DNA of 64,000 nucleotides, from assembly GCF_032854445.1 (NCBI RefSeq), contig NC_088295.1, forward strand, positions 53,241,249-53,305,248, read 5' to 3'. How positions within the stretch are numbered: the first letter of the stretch is position 1; every line of letters starts with the position of its first letter. Source of the DNA: Liolophura sinensis (taxonomy: Eukaryota > Mollusca > Polyplacophora > Chitonida > Chitonidae). A program made the translations under genes and the position numbers. The notes beneath the pieces are model-generated. The model made no database searches. It was not told where the DNA came from and worked only from the letters and a program-made list of their open reading frames with translations. Of the stretch, positions 44,216 through 56,320 are shown in pieces.

Positions 44216-44296
44216 TATCAGGGACATTAGTCGCTTGATAATAATAGCTCCCTTCTAACATCTTGCGGGATTTTGGTGTTGTTTGAATTAGTTCAA

Positions 44297-44596
44297 ATGG
44301 CGGGTGTTTCGGATGTGGACGATGTTTTACGTGTCCTAAACAACACAATAACTCGAGTTGGAAGAACATTACAAGAAAATATTGGTAATTTGGATAACTT
44401 AAACAACAGATTGTTCCAGGATTTGGAAAACTTGACACGAATAAACTCACCGTTGTCAACAGACACTGTGAATTCACTGAGCAGGTCTTCAAGGCGAGAT
44501 ACAGGCCCGTATACATTTATGATATGCACCATTATCATCAAATACAGGCATTACAGAAACGGTCGGCGTGGAGACGGACTTACCTACACCGCGTAG
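44297..44596 (+). CDS. Unrecognised small ORF, possible first exon
   Basis: ATG 44297 in a good context (TTCAAATGGCGGG). About 100 codons; the first 60 are helical and polar (VDDVLRVLNNTITRVGRTLQ, LDNLNNRLFQDLENLTRINS), reminiscent of the leader of certain transposon-derived proteins that I cannot name with confidence. After NSLS the other frame continues open as EQVFKARYRPVYIYDMHHYH..., so either a frameshift or a splice site is near 44475. Confidence 0.4.
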   Translation: MAGVSDVDDVLRVLNNTITRVGRTLQENIGNLDNLNNRLFQDLENLTRINSPLSTDTVNSLSRSSRRDTGPYTFMICTIIIKYRHYRNGRRGDGLTYTA

Positions 44597-44759
44597 AAGT
44601 AATACTAGCAAAAGTAAGCCAGTCATTGCGCCATTATACACATTTCTCAACAAAACTTAACTTTTAAGTAAAATACGTGTAAGCGAAAGAGAAAAAAAGT
44701 AGAAGTGTGTTTTAGCAGTAGAAAAGAAATTCCTGTTCGTGTAAATGTGTAATAATCCG

Positions 44760-44812
44760 TTGGCCGCAAATGTATATGTGAAATATTCTTAAGCAGATAA
44801 ATAAATAAATAA
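44760..44812 (+). repeat. SINE tail fragment
   Basis: GGCCGCAAATGTATATGTGAAATATTCTTAAGCAGATAAATAAATAAA-type tail of the 8900 family, heavily truncated; read in pieces: TGTGAAATATTCTTAAGCAG, ATAAATAAATAAAT. Confidence 0.6.
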
Positions 44813-44847
44813 TTCATCTTGTCACTGAAGTTTGCTGATGGAGCTTT

Positions 44848-45390
44848 ATGGCGAAAACTGATGGCGCCGGTCTGATGTTTTGGAAAAGGCATCTAGAAAC
44901 CCCTGAAACCCAGTCGAAATTCGTTGGTGTTGTCCTTTACTCCCTTAAGTTGCATACGCGCATGTTGAATAACCGCCTGATGAATTGGGCAGAAGCAAAT
45001 TACGTGCATGTAGAGGCAAAGGCGGGATTTCGAAAATGTATGAGTACCATTAATAACATATTTGTATTGCATGCCATTATTTCTCATTTACTGAATTCTG
45101 ATAAAAAGTTATCCTGTACCTTTAATGATTTTATAAAGGCGTTTTACTACATTGTTCGAGATAATTTATGGTACAAATCATTGAAACTGGGATTACGAGG
45201 GACAAGTTTTGATATTATTGTTTCCATGTAAAAATCTGTTCTCTCCATAGTTAAATACAACAATCATATTTGTCAAGAATATGTTTGCTATACGGGTGTA
45301 AAGACAAGGCGAATGTCTGTCCTCGTTTTTATTCTCAATGTACATAAATGATCTTGAGGATCAATTTTCATTAATGGTATCAAAGAAATA
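44848..45390 (+). pseudogene. LINE reverse-transcriptase fragment
   Basis: Reads LHTRMLNNRLMNWAEANYVH, AGFRKCMSTINNIFVLHAII, DFIKAFYYIVRDNLWYKSLK and, in another frame, SSFLFSMYINDLED: reverse-transcriptase domains 2-4 of a non-LTR element. The catalytic Asp of the F/YDY-A position is intact in the fragment but the gene has several stops and frame changes. Confidence 0.75.
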
Positions 45391-45753
45391 ACCAAGGATT
45401 TTCAAACAGTCGAACAGTAGAACTTAAGTGTGTTCACAATTTAGTAGCATGTCAGATCAGATTGGTGACTTTACGATCAAAATGTCTGCTATCATGGTGG
45501 GAGTAACTGTAACTCCTTCTGTGCTACTACTGTGTGAAAACCAGTAAGCACCTTTACAACATAGATTAGCAGTTACTTTCAGCGAACTTAAACATAGAGT
45601 GACGACTGTTTTGTATAACGCTGGGCATGTGTGCTGAATCAGGGCTTCAAATGATGCGGTAACTTTGTATTTCGAACTACAGAACACATTCATAAATTCA
45701 ATTGTAAATTGTTAAGTTCAAGTAAATCCATTTAATGCATGTGTTCATCATGT
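45391..45753. other. Spacer, no gene seen
   Basis: Nothing recognised. Confidence 0.35.
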
Positions 45754-45902
45754 ATGTGGAAAGGCCTGACAGCATCCTGCGGATGGTCGTGAGTTTCCCT
45801 CGGGCTCAGTTCGGTTTCCCCCCACCACAATCCTGGCCGCCGTCGTATAAGTGAAATATATTTGAGTACGGGGTAAAACACCAATGGAATAAATAAATCA
45901 AT
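45754..45902 (+). repeat. SINE 3' half
   Basis: CATCCTGCGGATGGTCGTGA, CCACCACAATCCTGGCCGCC, TAAGTGAAATATATTTGAGT: body and tail of the 8900 family without the tRNA head. Confidence 0.85.
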
Positions 45903-46479
45903 AAGCTCATGCATGTGTCGCTCAGTACCCTAAAATAACACAGTTATTTCTGCATGCCATGCACATTGTTCAGCCATTTACCGCTTGGGAATTCTGTAAT
46001 ACTGAATGTTAAATGATTCAGGCTCGGTTTGGAAAGTAGTCCGTCATTCTGTGGCAGGGTTTCTTTGCAGCTGAATTTTGCAGAACGCTTAGTATGGTTC
46101 TAAGTACAAGTAACACCTGATATTTGTTTTTAATCTCAGCCAGTTAGCATCATCAGTATGAATGTGCAAGTCATCACTATCTTCAGAATAAAGTGTTTTG
46201 ACATATTGTGGTTATCGCACAGTAAAAAGTAAAGAGGAGAACAGTACATTTATAGTGTTACTAGATCGCTGTGCATCTACTATACGCTAGGCATTGGCCG
46301 AGCGAGAGTATTTGTTTTTAGCTGGTCAGGCAACTTGCAGGCAAGACGAGTCCACAATGTGAGGTAAGTTTGCTTCGCTAGACTGTGCTGCCGTGGTGGG
46401 CCAGACGAGCCCAAGCCACTGGGTCACCCCCGTCGCCAGCCTGTAGAAACAGGCGCAGAGCAGTGGGGAGAAGGATGTT

Positions 46480-48290
46480 GTTAGGCTAGAATCTGATATT
46501 AGGAATGGATTGTTAAATAAGGAATATGTTTTAGCAGTTTTCTTAGATGTCGAGAAGGCGTATGATATGGTGTGGAGAAGAGGGGTGCTGAAGAAAATGG
46601 CAGAGATGGGTTTGGGGGAAAGGTATTGGCATGGGTGAGAAACTTTTTGTCTAATAGACAAATATCTTTTCGTTTAGGTAAAGAATTTTCAGACCCTATT
46701 ACTACGGAGAATGGTACCCCTCAGGGAAGTGTCATTTCACCGTTATTGTTCAATGTCATGATAAATGATCTTCCTAGTGTAGTTCATCCTAAAACTAAAT
46801 GTGGTATTTTTGCAGATGACACAGCCGTATGGGCATCGTCCAAAAGTTTTAAACTGGCTGATAATTACCTCCAGAAAAGCCTAAACTCTATTTTTTCCTG
46901 GGGGAAAAAGTGGGGGTTTAAATTTTCTCCTGTTAAATCCGAAGGTATGATATTTACTCGTAACGCATAATTCTAGACTCTCCACTTTTGTTGAGTAATG
47001 ATGCCATAAAAATATCACCTACATTTAGGTACTTAGGAGTGTGGTTAGATAAGTCTTTGACCTGGTCTAACCATATTGATCAGAACTTCACGGGGGAGGG
47101 GGGGGGGGGGAGGGAGCAGATAAAACCTCTTTATTGATGTTATAAAGGGCTCTCATTCTGTCAAGACTGGATTATTGCTGCAAAGAATTCAGTCGGTTAA
47201 AGGTAAGCTTAGACAGTACCCAATATCGAGCGTTATCTTTTTGTACAGGTCCAATTAAAGGGACTTCGTTATGTTGTGTACAAGTTGCCTGCGATAAGCC
47301 CCCATTGTCGATTAGACGTAGGCTCAGAACTTTAAAATACACTCTTCTTCTTAGGTCGTCCTACGATAATCCTGCTTCTCCACTGTTACAGCCTTCTTAT
47401 TATGATTTTCTGTACAATGGGTGCCATTCCAGAAATTTTCGCGCACGATCAAGAGAAATCCTTGATGACGTGGGTGTTGACCTGACCAAGCTGGAAAAAG
47501 CTACTCCTTTCCCGCACCTCCTTGGCTCCTCCAAGTACTAAATGCTTGCATGGCGTTGCGTGTACACCCGCAAATCTGACCAACCTAACCTTTTCTGCGT
47601 GTCTTTTAAAAACTATGTGTCTAACACCTGGTCTGCTTTTTAAAAACTATTTTCAGATGCATCAAAGTGCCCAGGGAAGTGTGGTATTGGGTTTTCAGTA
47701 CCGGATATAAAATTATGCCAATCATTTATAATGTCTGATAAATTGTGGATCTTCACATGTGAGTTATTAGCAATCCTCTGTTCTTTACGCTGGCTTGAGG
47801 AATATAGACCAGTGAGGGCTGTCATTTTTTCGGATTCACTTGCTGCATTGCAGGCAATTAAGAATTACTCTTGGCAAACTGTATCTCCTGTGATTTTTGA
47901 GCTATTATGGTTGATAACCTCGTTGTATTTTCAGGGGATAGAGATTTGTTTGACATGGCACCAGTCCACGTGGGAATAGAGGGTAACGAAGAAGCGGACA
48001 AGGCTGCAAAACAAGCGCTTCTGCTGAATAATATATCTGTCTCTTACACGTTATCATGTCGAGAGATGTTCAACGAAGTTAAGTCAAAATTCTACTCGCT
48101 TTGACAGAATGAGTGGGATACAACAAATAAGGGTCCTTTTTATTTTCATTTTCAGCCTTCTATTTCCAGTGGTTATGTAAGCCTATCTCCAAGACGACAC
48201 AATGTCTTATTTTTCAGATCCATGTCTGGTATCTTACCTCTTAACTTACGCCTTTTCAAAATAAACTGTCACCCAACTGGCTGGTGTGAT
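46480..48290 (+). mobile_element. LINE remnant with reverse transcriptase and RNase H
   Basis: An RT section (AVFLDVEKAYDMVWRRG at about 46535; NGTPQGSVISPLLFNVMIND; IFADDTAVWASSKSF with the FADD active site; SWGKKWGFKFSPVKSEGM) is followed by a thumb-like region at 47305-47540 and a C-terminal RNase H (TCELLAILCSLRWLEEYRP; AVIFSDSLAALQAI; HVGIEGNEEADKAAKQALLL) at 47731-48104. RT plus C-terminal RNase H points to the I/Jockey-related LINE groups. Multiple frameshifts, an internal G-run at 47097-47110 and missing ORF1 show it is dead. It lies between the 690-bp inverted repeats. Confidence 0.85.
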
Positions 48291-48384
48291 TTTTTTGTGA
48301 TGTAGATAAGTCCGAAGTACATTTTCAAGGTGTCCCAGATATAATGTAGTGCGAACTCAAATATTTGCAAAGCTATCGCATCGA

Positions 48385-49073
48385 GGTCCGTGAACATAGC
48401 GGCGGGGTGTGGCTGTTATTTTTGACTATTTCCGCGAGGCACAGATAACCGTTGCAGCGGACCAGGACAGTACAACTTGACGAGAAGGCCGCAGACGGAC
48501 TGAGCCGCAAGTCGGGGAAGTCAGGGCTAGTGAAGGGCTTGGAGCCAGCGGCCTGTCAATCTTTTGGAAGTTCGTGGTGGCGCTGAGGGCAGCATTTTCT
48601 CTAAAAGACCGTGAGGGCCGGAGACCGCCACGGTACCGCTATGGGATCGCGAGGGCTGCCGAGACGACCGGAGACCGTCGGAGGGCTTGCGGCTAACTGA
48701 CGACTTTAGGACGACCAGCTGGGCCGTGACACTTAAGGGCCGTGACGCCAGTGGGGCTGTGGCCAGGCCAGGGACCGTGGAACTGGAAGGAGCGTGTGTC
48801 GGGTTATCCGTTCACCCAAGGACATGACCGTTACCAGGCCTGAGCGTTTTACCTTTTCATCGCTTCATTTCACTTTTCATGTACACTGTTAATACATATA
48901 TTGCACTTGATTTACTTGTTTCATCTTTATTGCTTCTCTCCACCTCCTAGATCCTGCATGGTGACGGGTTTGCACAGGGAAGGCCGCCAGCCATTTCCAG
49001 TACCGCATGACTGATTGATCGTGATTGACTGGCATTGACACATTCGCAAGACCGCTCGTCCACGTTGTGTTGT
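48385..49073 (-). repeat. 690-bp inverted repeat, right arm
   Basis: Inverted partner of 42347-43026. Its outer end abuts another RT fragment at 49083. Confidence 0.85.
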
Positions 49074-49082
49074 AGCCATTTC

Positions 49083-49195
49083 CGTTACAATAGCATATGC
49101 AGACGATGTGGTAATAATGACAGAAAGGGAGATTAGGCTTCAGGAGACTCAAGATGAGTGCATTTCATGGAAACCTAAGTGAAAATATCAAAAGT
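49083..49195 (+). pseudogene. LINE reverse-transcriptase YADD fragment
   Basis: Encodes TIAYADDVVIMTEREIRLQ and, after an in-frame stop, KYQKSKIT, i.e. the RT active-site motif and the following K-S-K block of another non-LTR element. About 110 bases remain. Confidence 0.7.
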
Positions 49196-49839
49196 CCAAA
49201 ATAACGGTATTTAAAAAACGAATGAAAAATATATAAAAATTTTAGTTTCTCTGATGATAATAACATGTTAGAAATTATGAACATTGGTTTTCTTGTATTA
49301 CTGCACGCATTGCTGTGTCCTGCATTGCTGAACGCATTTGTTGTGCATGTTTGTGCTGCACGCATTAGCTGTGGCTTGTATTGTTACACACATTCACATT
49401 GTTGTAAATATTCCAGTGTTGTCTGTATGCGTTAGACATCAAGCAAAATCAGTGTGATCTACATAAGTGCCAGCCTCACTGCGATCTGCGTTGTTAACGC
49501 ATTCGTTGTCTACCTTTCCTGATACACATCAGTATAGTCAGTTGCACACACTTCACTTGTTGCCACTATCACACTATCCTCGTTGCTCTAGTTTTACTCT
49601 TTATGCTACAGATATTTTATTCTTTTGTAGCCATGTACATGCACCGGTACTGTAATTCTTCAACTTTTCCACACGTTTGCAAAGTGTTTATTCAAGCATA
49701 TTTGAATGTATTCTTCTTTAGATTATTAAAATCTGAAAATCCAACCAATATAGTTTTCCCAAAATCAAATTACAATTGTGCATAAAATTGCACTGACAGT
49801 TGTTCTTTCACATGCAAAAAGGTTGAGGAATTAGGGTAT
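49196..49839. other. Intergenic, no gene seen
   Basis: Some repeated CACGCATT/GCTGTG words (49300-49400) but no gene recognised. Confidence 0.35.
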
Positions 49840-50640
49840 ATGTACATCTACTGTTCTCATGAACAGTAAATTTGCTTACATTGTTCTCATGAACAGTAAA
49901 CAGAAATTTGTACAGAACTGAACCTATAACTTACATTCTTTTTTCGTATATATTGTCGCATTGAACACACAGGATATCTTTTTATCTCGTCTAACCACAT
50001 ACTTGTATATGCACATCTACTGTTAATAGTTAAGAGCAAATGGAAATTTTTACAAAATCGAACTGATTTTGCTTAAATTATTTTTCTCATATAAGTCTCT
50101 CTCAATGACATACATGACTGACATTTTTTATCTTGTCTCACCACAGAGATTTATTGTCTTCATGAACACGTTTACATTCTTTCCCTCTTGTAAATTAATC
50201 CAAATGGCATACAGGACATTTTTTATTTTGTGTCACCATAGAGATTTATTACTCCCATGAACAGTAAACAGAAATTTTAACAAAATCTTATAGTTTACAT
50301 TCTTTCTTTCATATAAGTTTCTCTAATGGACGTACAGGATATTTCTTATCCTTTCTATTTCACATTCTGTTTCATATGTACTGTTGTCATGAACAGCGAA
50401 AAAAAATTGTACAAAACTGAATTTATACTTTACATTCTTTCTCTCATATAAATATTTATAAAAGTTTATCCCAATGGACATACAGAATATTTTTTCTTAT
50501 CTCATCTAACCATATACATGTATATGTACATCTACTGTTAATAGTTAAAAGAAATTTGTAAAAAAAATCAAACTTATAGCTTTTTTTCTCGGATAAGTTT
50601 CTCTCATTGGCATACAGAAAATTTTTATTTTGTGAATTTT
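49840..50640. repeat. Irregular long-unit tandem repeat
   Basis: Five or six diverged units of roughly 110-170 bases sharing CATGAACAGTAAACAGAAAT, TTACATTCTTTCTCTCATAT, AAGTTTCTCTAATGGACATA and CAGGATATTTTTTATC blocks in the same order. Confidence 0.7.
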
Positions 50641-51714
50641 GTGCCCAGAAAACACAAAGTTCCTGCGGAGTTGTTTTAAAGGCAGTGTCATCTTTACATT
50701 TCAACGACAGTTTGTGGAGTTTTACCTGGACACCAAATGAACAGTGCTTTTCTTGAGATATAAGGTGCTTAACAGCAGGCTTGGATTTACCTGGACGATT
50801 ATTTTAAGTACAAACAGGCATCAGTACTGTTCACGAACTTCGATAATGGAAAAGCACTGTGCTTAAAACACGTAGATGTCTGGATTAAAGTTTATAGAAA
50901 ATATGCAACTTTTAATATGTTATATTAACTACATGGCATACGTCACAACAACGTTGAAAATTATCCTAAAACCCTTCACTAACAGCAGATATAATTCGCG
51001 AGAACGGATACTTGGTTGGAATTTGTACGTAGTGATTGGAAGAGAAAATGTTACGACGTGGATTTGACTAGCTAGAGGTTTGTGTGGAGTGCTTATTCGC
51101 GCTGCAACCTGTAGTTGACCTGCCAGCGGCTGGGTCTCTGGGGTCTCTCTATTTCTCAACCTACCAGTCAGAGTACTGGAACTAGTTGTAAAATAAAGCC
51201 AGGTATGATTGGAGAATGTGGGAAACAGCGGTGTGAGAGTAATTAGGTAGCACTCTGCATTCAGGCCGTAACAACTAGCTTTAGACATAGCCTAAAAAAT
51301 ATACCACAATTTGCATTCGGACTGGGATTTTGTAAGGCGAAAAGCAGTGCAGGTCTGTGCACCTTAGCTCGCAGAAACTCTCAAACTTTACTTAGGCCTC
51401 TCACATCAACACATATCATATAACATTTCTGCACTGAGAGACTTAGGTGGAGTTCCTGAGTATATGAGAGCGCCTCTGGCACAGCTTCCAGTGGAGCAGT
51501 TAGGTTATCTCGTTTCGCCCCTTCCTGCTACATGTGGTGTAGCAGAGATCCATCTGCAAACAGCCTAGATCCTGAACATGGACCTATTAAAGTCAACGTC
51601 CTGAAGTTCTGAATGTTCTTGTTGTGAGTCGGATTCACATTTATTAAGCATCTGTTGTGTGCTTGCCTGATCTACATAGCAGTTCCACAATCCCAAACTA
51701 CATGTACAATAACA
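50641..51714. other. Intergenic, no gene supported
   Basis: The 119-codon minus frame at 50929-51288 has no recognisable features. Confidence 0.35.
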
Positions 51715-52130
51715 TTCCCAGGCCTCAACCACGCTCTCGGCGCATGATCACATCAAATCCCCATCCGCCATTTGATCTTGTCGTACTTATGTTCTCATTG
51801 GTTTAAAATAACTCACCTGATATGTACATTACATTCCCATGCTTTTCCCAGGCCTCAACCATGCTCTCGGCGCGTGATCACATCCAGGGCATTTCCTCGC
51901 TGAGATAAGAAATCTACATCTACCATTTGCTCTTGTCCTAATTTTTTGCCCATTGGTTTAAAATAGCTTACCTAATATGTACAGTTACATTCCCATGCCT
52001 CAGCCATGCTCTCGGCGCGTGTTCACACCAGGGCATTTCCTCGCTGAGATAACCAATCCCCATCTCTCATTTCCTCTTGTCCCACGTTCTTGTTGGTTGA
52101 TTGGTTAAAAAAAACCACGTGATATGTTTT
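51715..52130. repeat. Three tandem units of ~130-146 bp
   Basis: Each unit contains GCCTCAACCATGCTCTCGGC, a GATCACA/GGGCATTTCCTCGCTGAGAT block, CATTTGCTCTTGTCC and TTGGTTTAAAATAACTCACC. The third leads into the promoter-like segment. Confidence 0.75.
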
Positions 52131-52165
52131 CCCGTGGCGTGATCGGGCTTCTGTATAAAAAGCGA
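52100..52165 (+). promoter_or_regulatory. Candidate TATA promoter
   Basis: Inverted CCAAT (ATTGG, 52100), E-box CACGTG (52116-52121) and TATAAAA (52154-52160) stand in the usual order and spacing on the plus strand. No coding region downstream was recognised in the next kilobase, so the driven transcript is unknown. Confidence 0.4.
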
Positions 52166-52769
52166 AGAGCTAAAGCTCTTTCCTCTCACATTTACGTACG
52201 GTTCATCAGATGTAACCAGAAGATTTAAGGAAGGTTATAGTTAAATCAAGCTGGATGATATACAGCATTTCAAGTCTGTGCTTTAGTGAGATGCTGCTCT
52301 AATCCGGGGTGTGTTTTGACATTGGGTTCGAACTCCAGGAATTTGGCTATGAGTGTCAGAGTTGCCAAGACAGTCAAATAGGTATGTCCGGTTACTGCAT
52401 GGCATTGCTGAGTTAATGCAATGCCCTTTATTGCCCGCCATTAAACATTATTTATTAATGTCTTGAATACCATTCTACTTAACGTCTAGTGTTCACTTTA
52501 GTATTTTGTCAGACTTCTAACTGTCCGGGATTATTTGTCTGACTAGTTACCATCGCCAATGAGCGCATACTGGGGCTCTAATAAGTTCGCAATGCCCAAC
52601 ACATCATTGTATCACATATATTTATAATCAAGCTGTGCCTGTGACGATTTTTGCAGGAGAAATAACAAATCCGTTTGATATTATGACCCTATAAATGGCC
52701 TTTCACGGACATAAGCTGGTATGGTTTAATTAAATGACAGTTCTGAAGAAGCAATATTCACTTACCGTC
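52166..52769. other. Downstream of promoter-like segment, nothing recognised
   Basis: If a transcript starts near 52185 its first exon would lie here; no convincing ORF was seen. Confidence 0.3.
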
Positions 52770-55700
52770 TGGTATTAAAGAGCACATCGTAATATTCAGC
52801 CACAGTCCCTCGGCAATGAGGAGCATATCGTAATATTCAGCCACAGTCGCTCGGCAATGAGGAGCCTATCGTAATATTTAGCCACAGTCGCTCGGCAATG
52901 AGGAGCATATCGTAATATTCAGCCACAGTCGCTCCGCAATGAGGAGCCTATCGTAATATTTAGCCACAGTCGTTCGGCAATGAGGAGCACATCGTAATAT
53001 TCATCCACAGTCTCTCCGCAGTGAGGAGCATATCGTAACATCCACCCACAACTGTTGATGAAGAGTAATATTTATGCAACAACAGCCATCCGACCGGCAA
53101 AGAGGAATACACCATGACACCGCGACACCCAAATAGAGTCGTCCGGCAATAAGGAGCACCGTGTAATATTCACTCATATATGTCCGTCCGGCCCCAAAAC
53201 GTCCTAATAGTTATATTCACCCACAGTCGTCCGTCATAGCAGTCACTCACAGCCGTTCGTCCCGCAATTATTTATTTATTTATCTGATTGGTGTTTTACG
53301 CCGTATTCAAAATTATTTCAATTGTACTACGGTGGCCAGCATTATGGTGGGAGGAAACCGGGCAGACCCCGGAGGAAGCCCACGACAATCCGGAGGTTGC
53401 TGAGAGACCTCCCCACGTTCGGCCAGGAAACCAGAATGAGCTGCACTTGAACTCACAGCGACCGCATTGGTGAGCGGCTCCTGAGTTATTTCGCTGCGCT
53501 AGCGCGCTAACCAACTGAGCCACGGAGGTCCATCGTCCGGTAATGGAAAGTCGAGGAAAATCACCCACAGCTGTCCGGTAAAGAAGAGCACCCGGTAAGA
53601 TTTACCCACACTCGTCCAGCCGGCACGTGGTAATATTCACTCCTAGCCGTCCGTCCAGCAATGAGGAGCACGTTGTGATATTCACTCCTAACCGCCCGTC
53701 CGGCAATGAGGAGCACGCCGTAATAACCCACAGTCGCCTGTTCGACAATGAGGAAGCGGTCGTAATATTCATCCACAGTCGTCCGAGAATGAGCAGCACA
53801 CCGTGATAATCACTCATAGACAACCGTCGGGCAAAAAGGAGCTCACCAAAATAGTTACCAATATTCGTCTGGCAATAGGGAGCACGTTGTAAAATTCACT
53901 CATAGCCATCCGTCCAATAATGAAGAGCATGTCCTAATATTTGCCCACAGTCGTCCGGCAATGAGAATCACGCCGTAATATTCATTCACAGTCGTCCGGC
54001 AATGAGGAGCACGCCGTAATATCCATTCACAGTCGTCCGGCAATGAGGAGCACACCGTATCATTCATTACTCATTACAATGAGGAGCACGTTGTAATATT
54101 CACTCCTAACCGCCCGTCCGGCAATGAGGAGCACGCCGTAATAACCCACGGTCGCCTGTTCGACAATGAGAAGGCGGTCGTAATATCCATCCACAATCGT
54201 CCGAGAATGAGCAGCACACCGTGATAATCACTCACAGACACCCTTCGGCCAAATAGGAGCTCACCATAATAATTACCAATGTTCGCCTCTCAATAGGGAG
54301 CACGTTGTAAAATTCACTCATAGCCGTCCGTCCAATAATGAAGAGCATGTCATAATATTTGCCCACAGTCGTCCGGCAATAAGAATCACGCCGTATTATT
54401 CATTCACAGTCGTCCGGCAACGAGGAGCACGCCGTAATATTCGTTCACATTCGTCCGTCAATCAGGACCACGCCGTCATATTCATTCACAGTCGTCCGTC
54501 AAGGAGGACCACGCCATAATATTCATTCACAGTCGTCCGGCAATGAGGAGCACGCCGTCATATCCATTCACAGTCGTCCGGCAATGTGGAGCACGCCGTA
54601 ATATTCATTCACAGTCGTCCGGCAATGAGGAGCACACCGTATTATTCATTCACAGTCGTCCGTCAATGAGGAGCACGCCGTAATATTCATCCATTGCGGT
54701 CTGTCAATGAGGAGCACGCGGTAATGAAGAGACAGCCATCTGTATGGCAATGAGGGCGTCCAAATATTCACCCACAGTCGTCCGACAATGAGGAGCACGC
54801 CGTAATATTCATTCACAGTCGTCCGGCAATGAGGAGCACACCGTATTATTCATTCACTGTCGTCCGGCAATGAGGAGCTCACCGTAATATTCATTCACAG
54901 TCGTGCGTCAATGAGGAGCACATCGTAATATTCATTCACAGTCGTCCGGCAATGAGGAGCACGCGGTAATATTCGTTCACAGTCGTCCGGCAATGAGGAG
55001 CACGGCGTCATATTCATTCACAGCCGTCCGTCAATGAGAAGCACGCCATTATATTCATTCACTGTCGTCCGTCAATGAGGAGCACAACGTAATATTCATT
55101 CACAGTCGTCCGGAAATGAGGAGCACGCCGTAATAATCGTTCAGAGTCGTCCAGCAATGAGGAGCACGCCATAATATTCATTCACAGTCGTCTGTCAATG
55201 AGGAGCACGCCATTATATTCATCCATTGTCGTCTGTCATTGAGGAGCACGTGGTAATGAGGAGACAGCCGTCTGCATGGCAAAAAGGCGCCCAAATATTC
55301 ACCCACAGTCGTCCGGCAATGAGGAGCACGCGGTATTATTCATTCACAGTCGTCTGTCAACGAGGAGCACGCGTAATATTCGTTCACAGTCGTCCGGCAA
55401 TGAGAAGCACGCCGTAATATTCATTCACAGTCGTCCGGCAATGAGGAGCACGTCGTAATATTCGTTCAGAGTCGTCCGTCAATGAGGAGCACGCCATAAT
55501 ATTTATTCACAGTCGTCCGGCAATGAGGAGCACGCCGTAATATTCATTCACAGTCGTCCGGCAATGAGGAGGACGCAGTTATATTTATTCACAGTCGTCC
55601 GTCAATGAGGAGCACGTGGTAATATTGAACCACAGCCGTCTGTATGGCAATGAAGGCGTCGAAATGTTAACCCACAGTCGTGCGTCAATGAGGAGCACGC

Positions 55701-56320
55701 CGTATTATTCATTCACAGTCGTCCGTCAATGAGGAGCACGCCGTAATATTCATCCATTGCGGTCTGTCAATGAGGAGCACGCGGTAATGAAGAGACAGCC
55801 ATCTGTATGGCAATGAGGGCGTCCAAATATTCACCCACAGTCGTCCGGAAATGAGGAGCACGCCGTTATATTCATTCACAGTCGTCCGTCAATGAGGAGC
55901 ACGCCGTATTATTCATTCACTGTCGTCCGGCAATGAGGAGCTCACCGTAATATTCATTCACAGTCGTCCGGGAATGAGGAGCACGCCGTCATATGTGTTC
56001 ACAGTCGTCCGGCAATGAGGAGCACGCCGTAATATTCATTCACAGTCGTCCGGCAATGAGGAGCACGCCGTAATATTTGTTCAGAGTCGTGCGTCAATGA
56101 AGAGCACGCCATAATGTTTATTCACAGTCGTCCGGCAATGAGGAGAACGCCGTAGTATTCATTCACAGTCGTCCGGCAATGAGGAGCACGCCGTTATATT
56201 TATTCACAGTCGTCCGTCAGTGAGGAGCACGTGGTAATGTTGCACCACAGCCGTCTGTATGGCAATGAAGGCGTCCAAATATTCACCCACAGTCGTCTGG
56301 CATGGGCGGGCACGCAACAA
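52770..56320. repeat. 41-bp minisatellite
   Basis: Array of CAGTCGTCCGGCAATGAGGA + GCACGCCGTAATATTCATTCA (41 bp), roughly 80 units, with an early variant (CCACAGTCGCTCGGCAATGA) at 52790-53050 and recurrent longer variant blocks (GTCTGTATGGCAATGAGGGCG at 54740, 55630, 55800, 56250) indicating block duplication. Interrupted by a SINE. Confidence 0.93.
53268..53531 (-). repeat. Full-length SINE inserted in the minisatellite
   Basis: Minus-strand 8900-family copy: tail TTTATTTATTTATCTGATTG / ACGCCGTATTCAAAATTATT, body GTGGCCAGCATTATGGTGGG, B box CTTGAACTCACAG and complete tRNA head ending GCCACGGAGGTCC. Confidence 0.9.
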
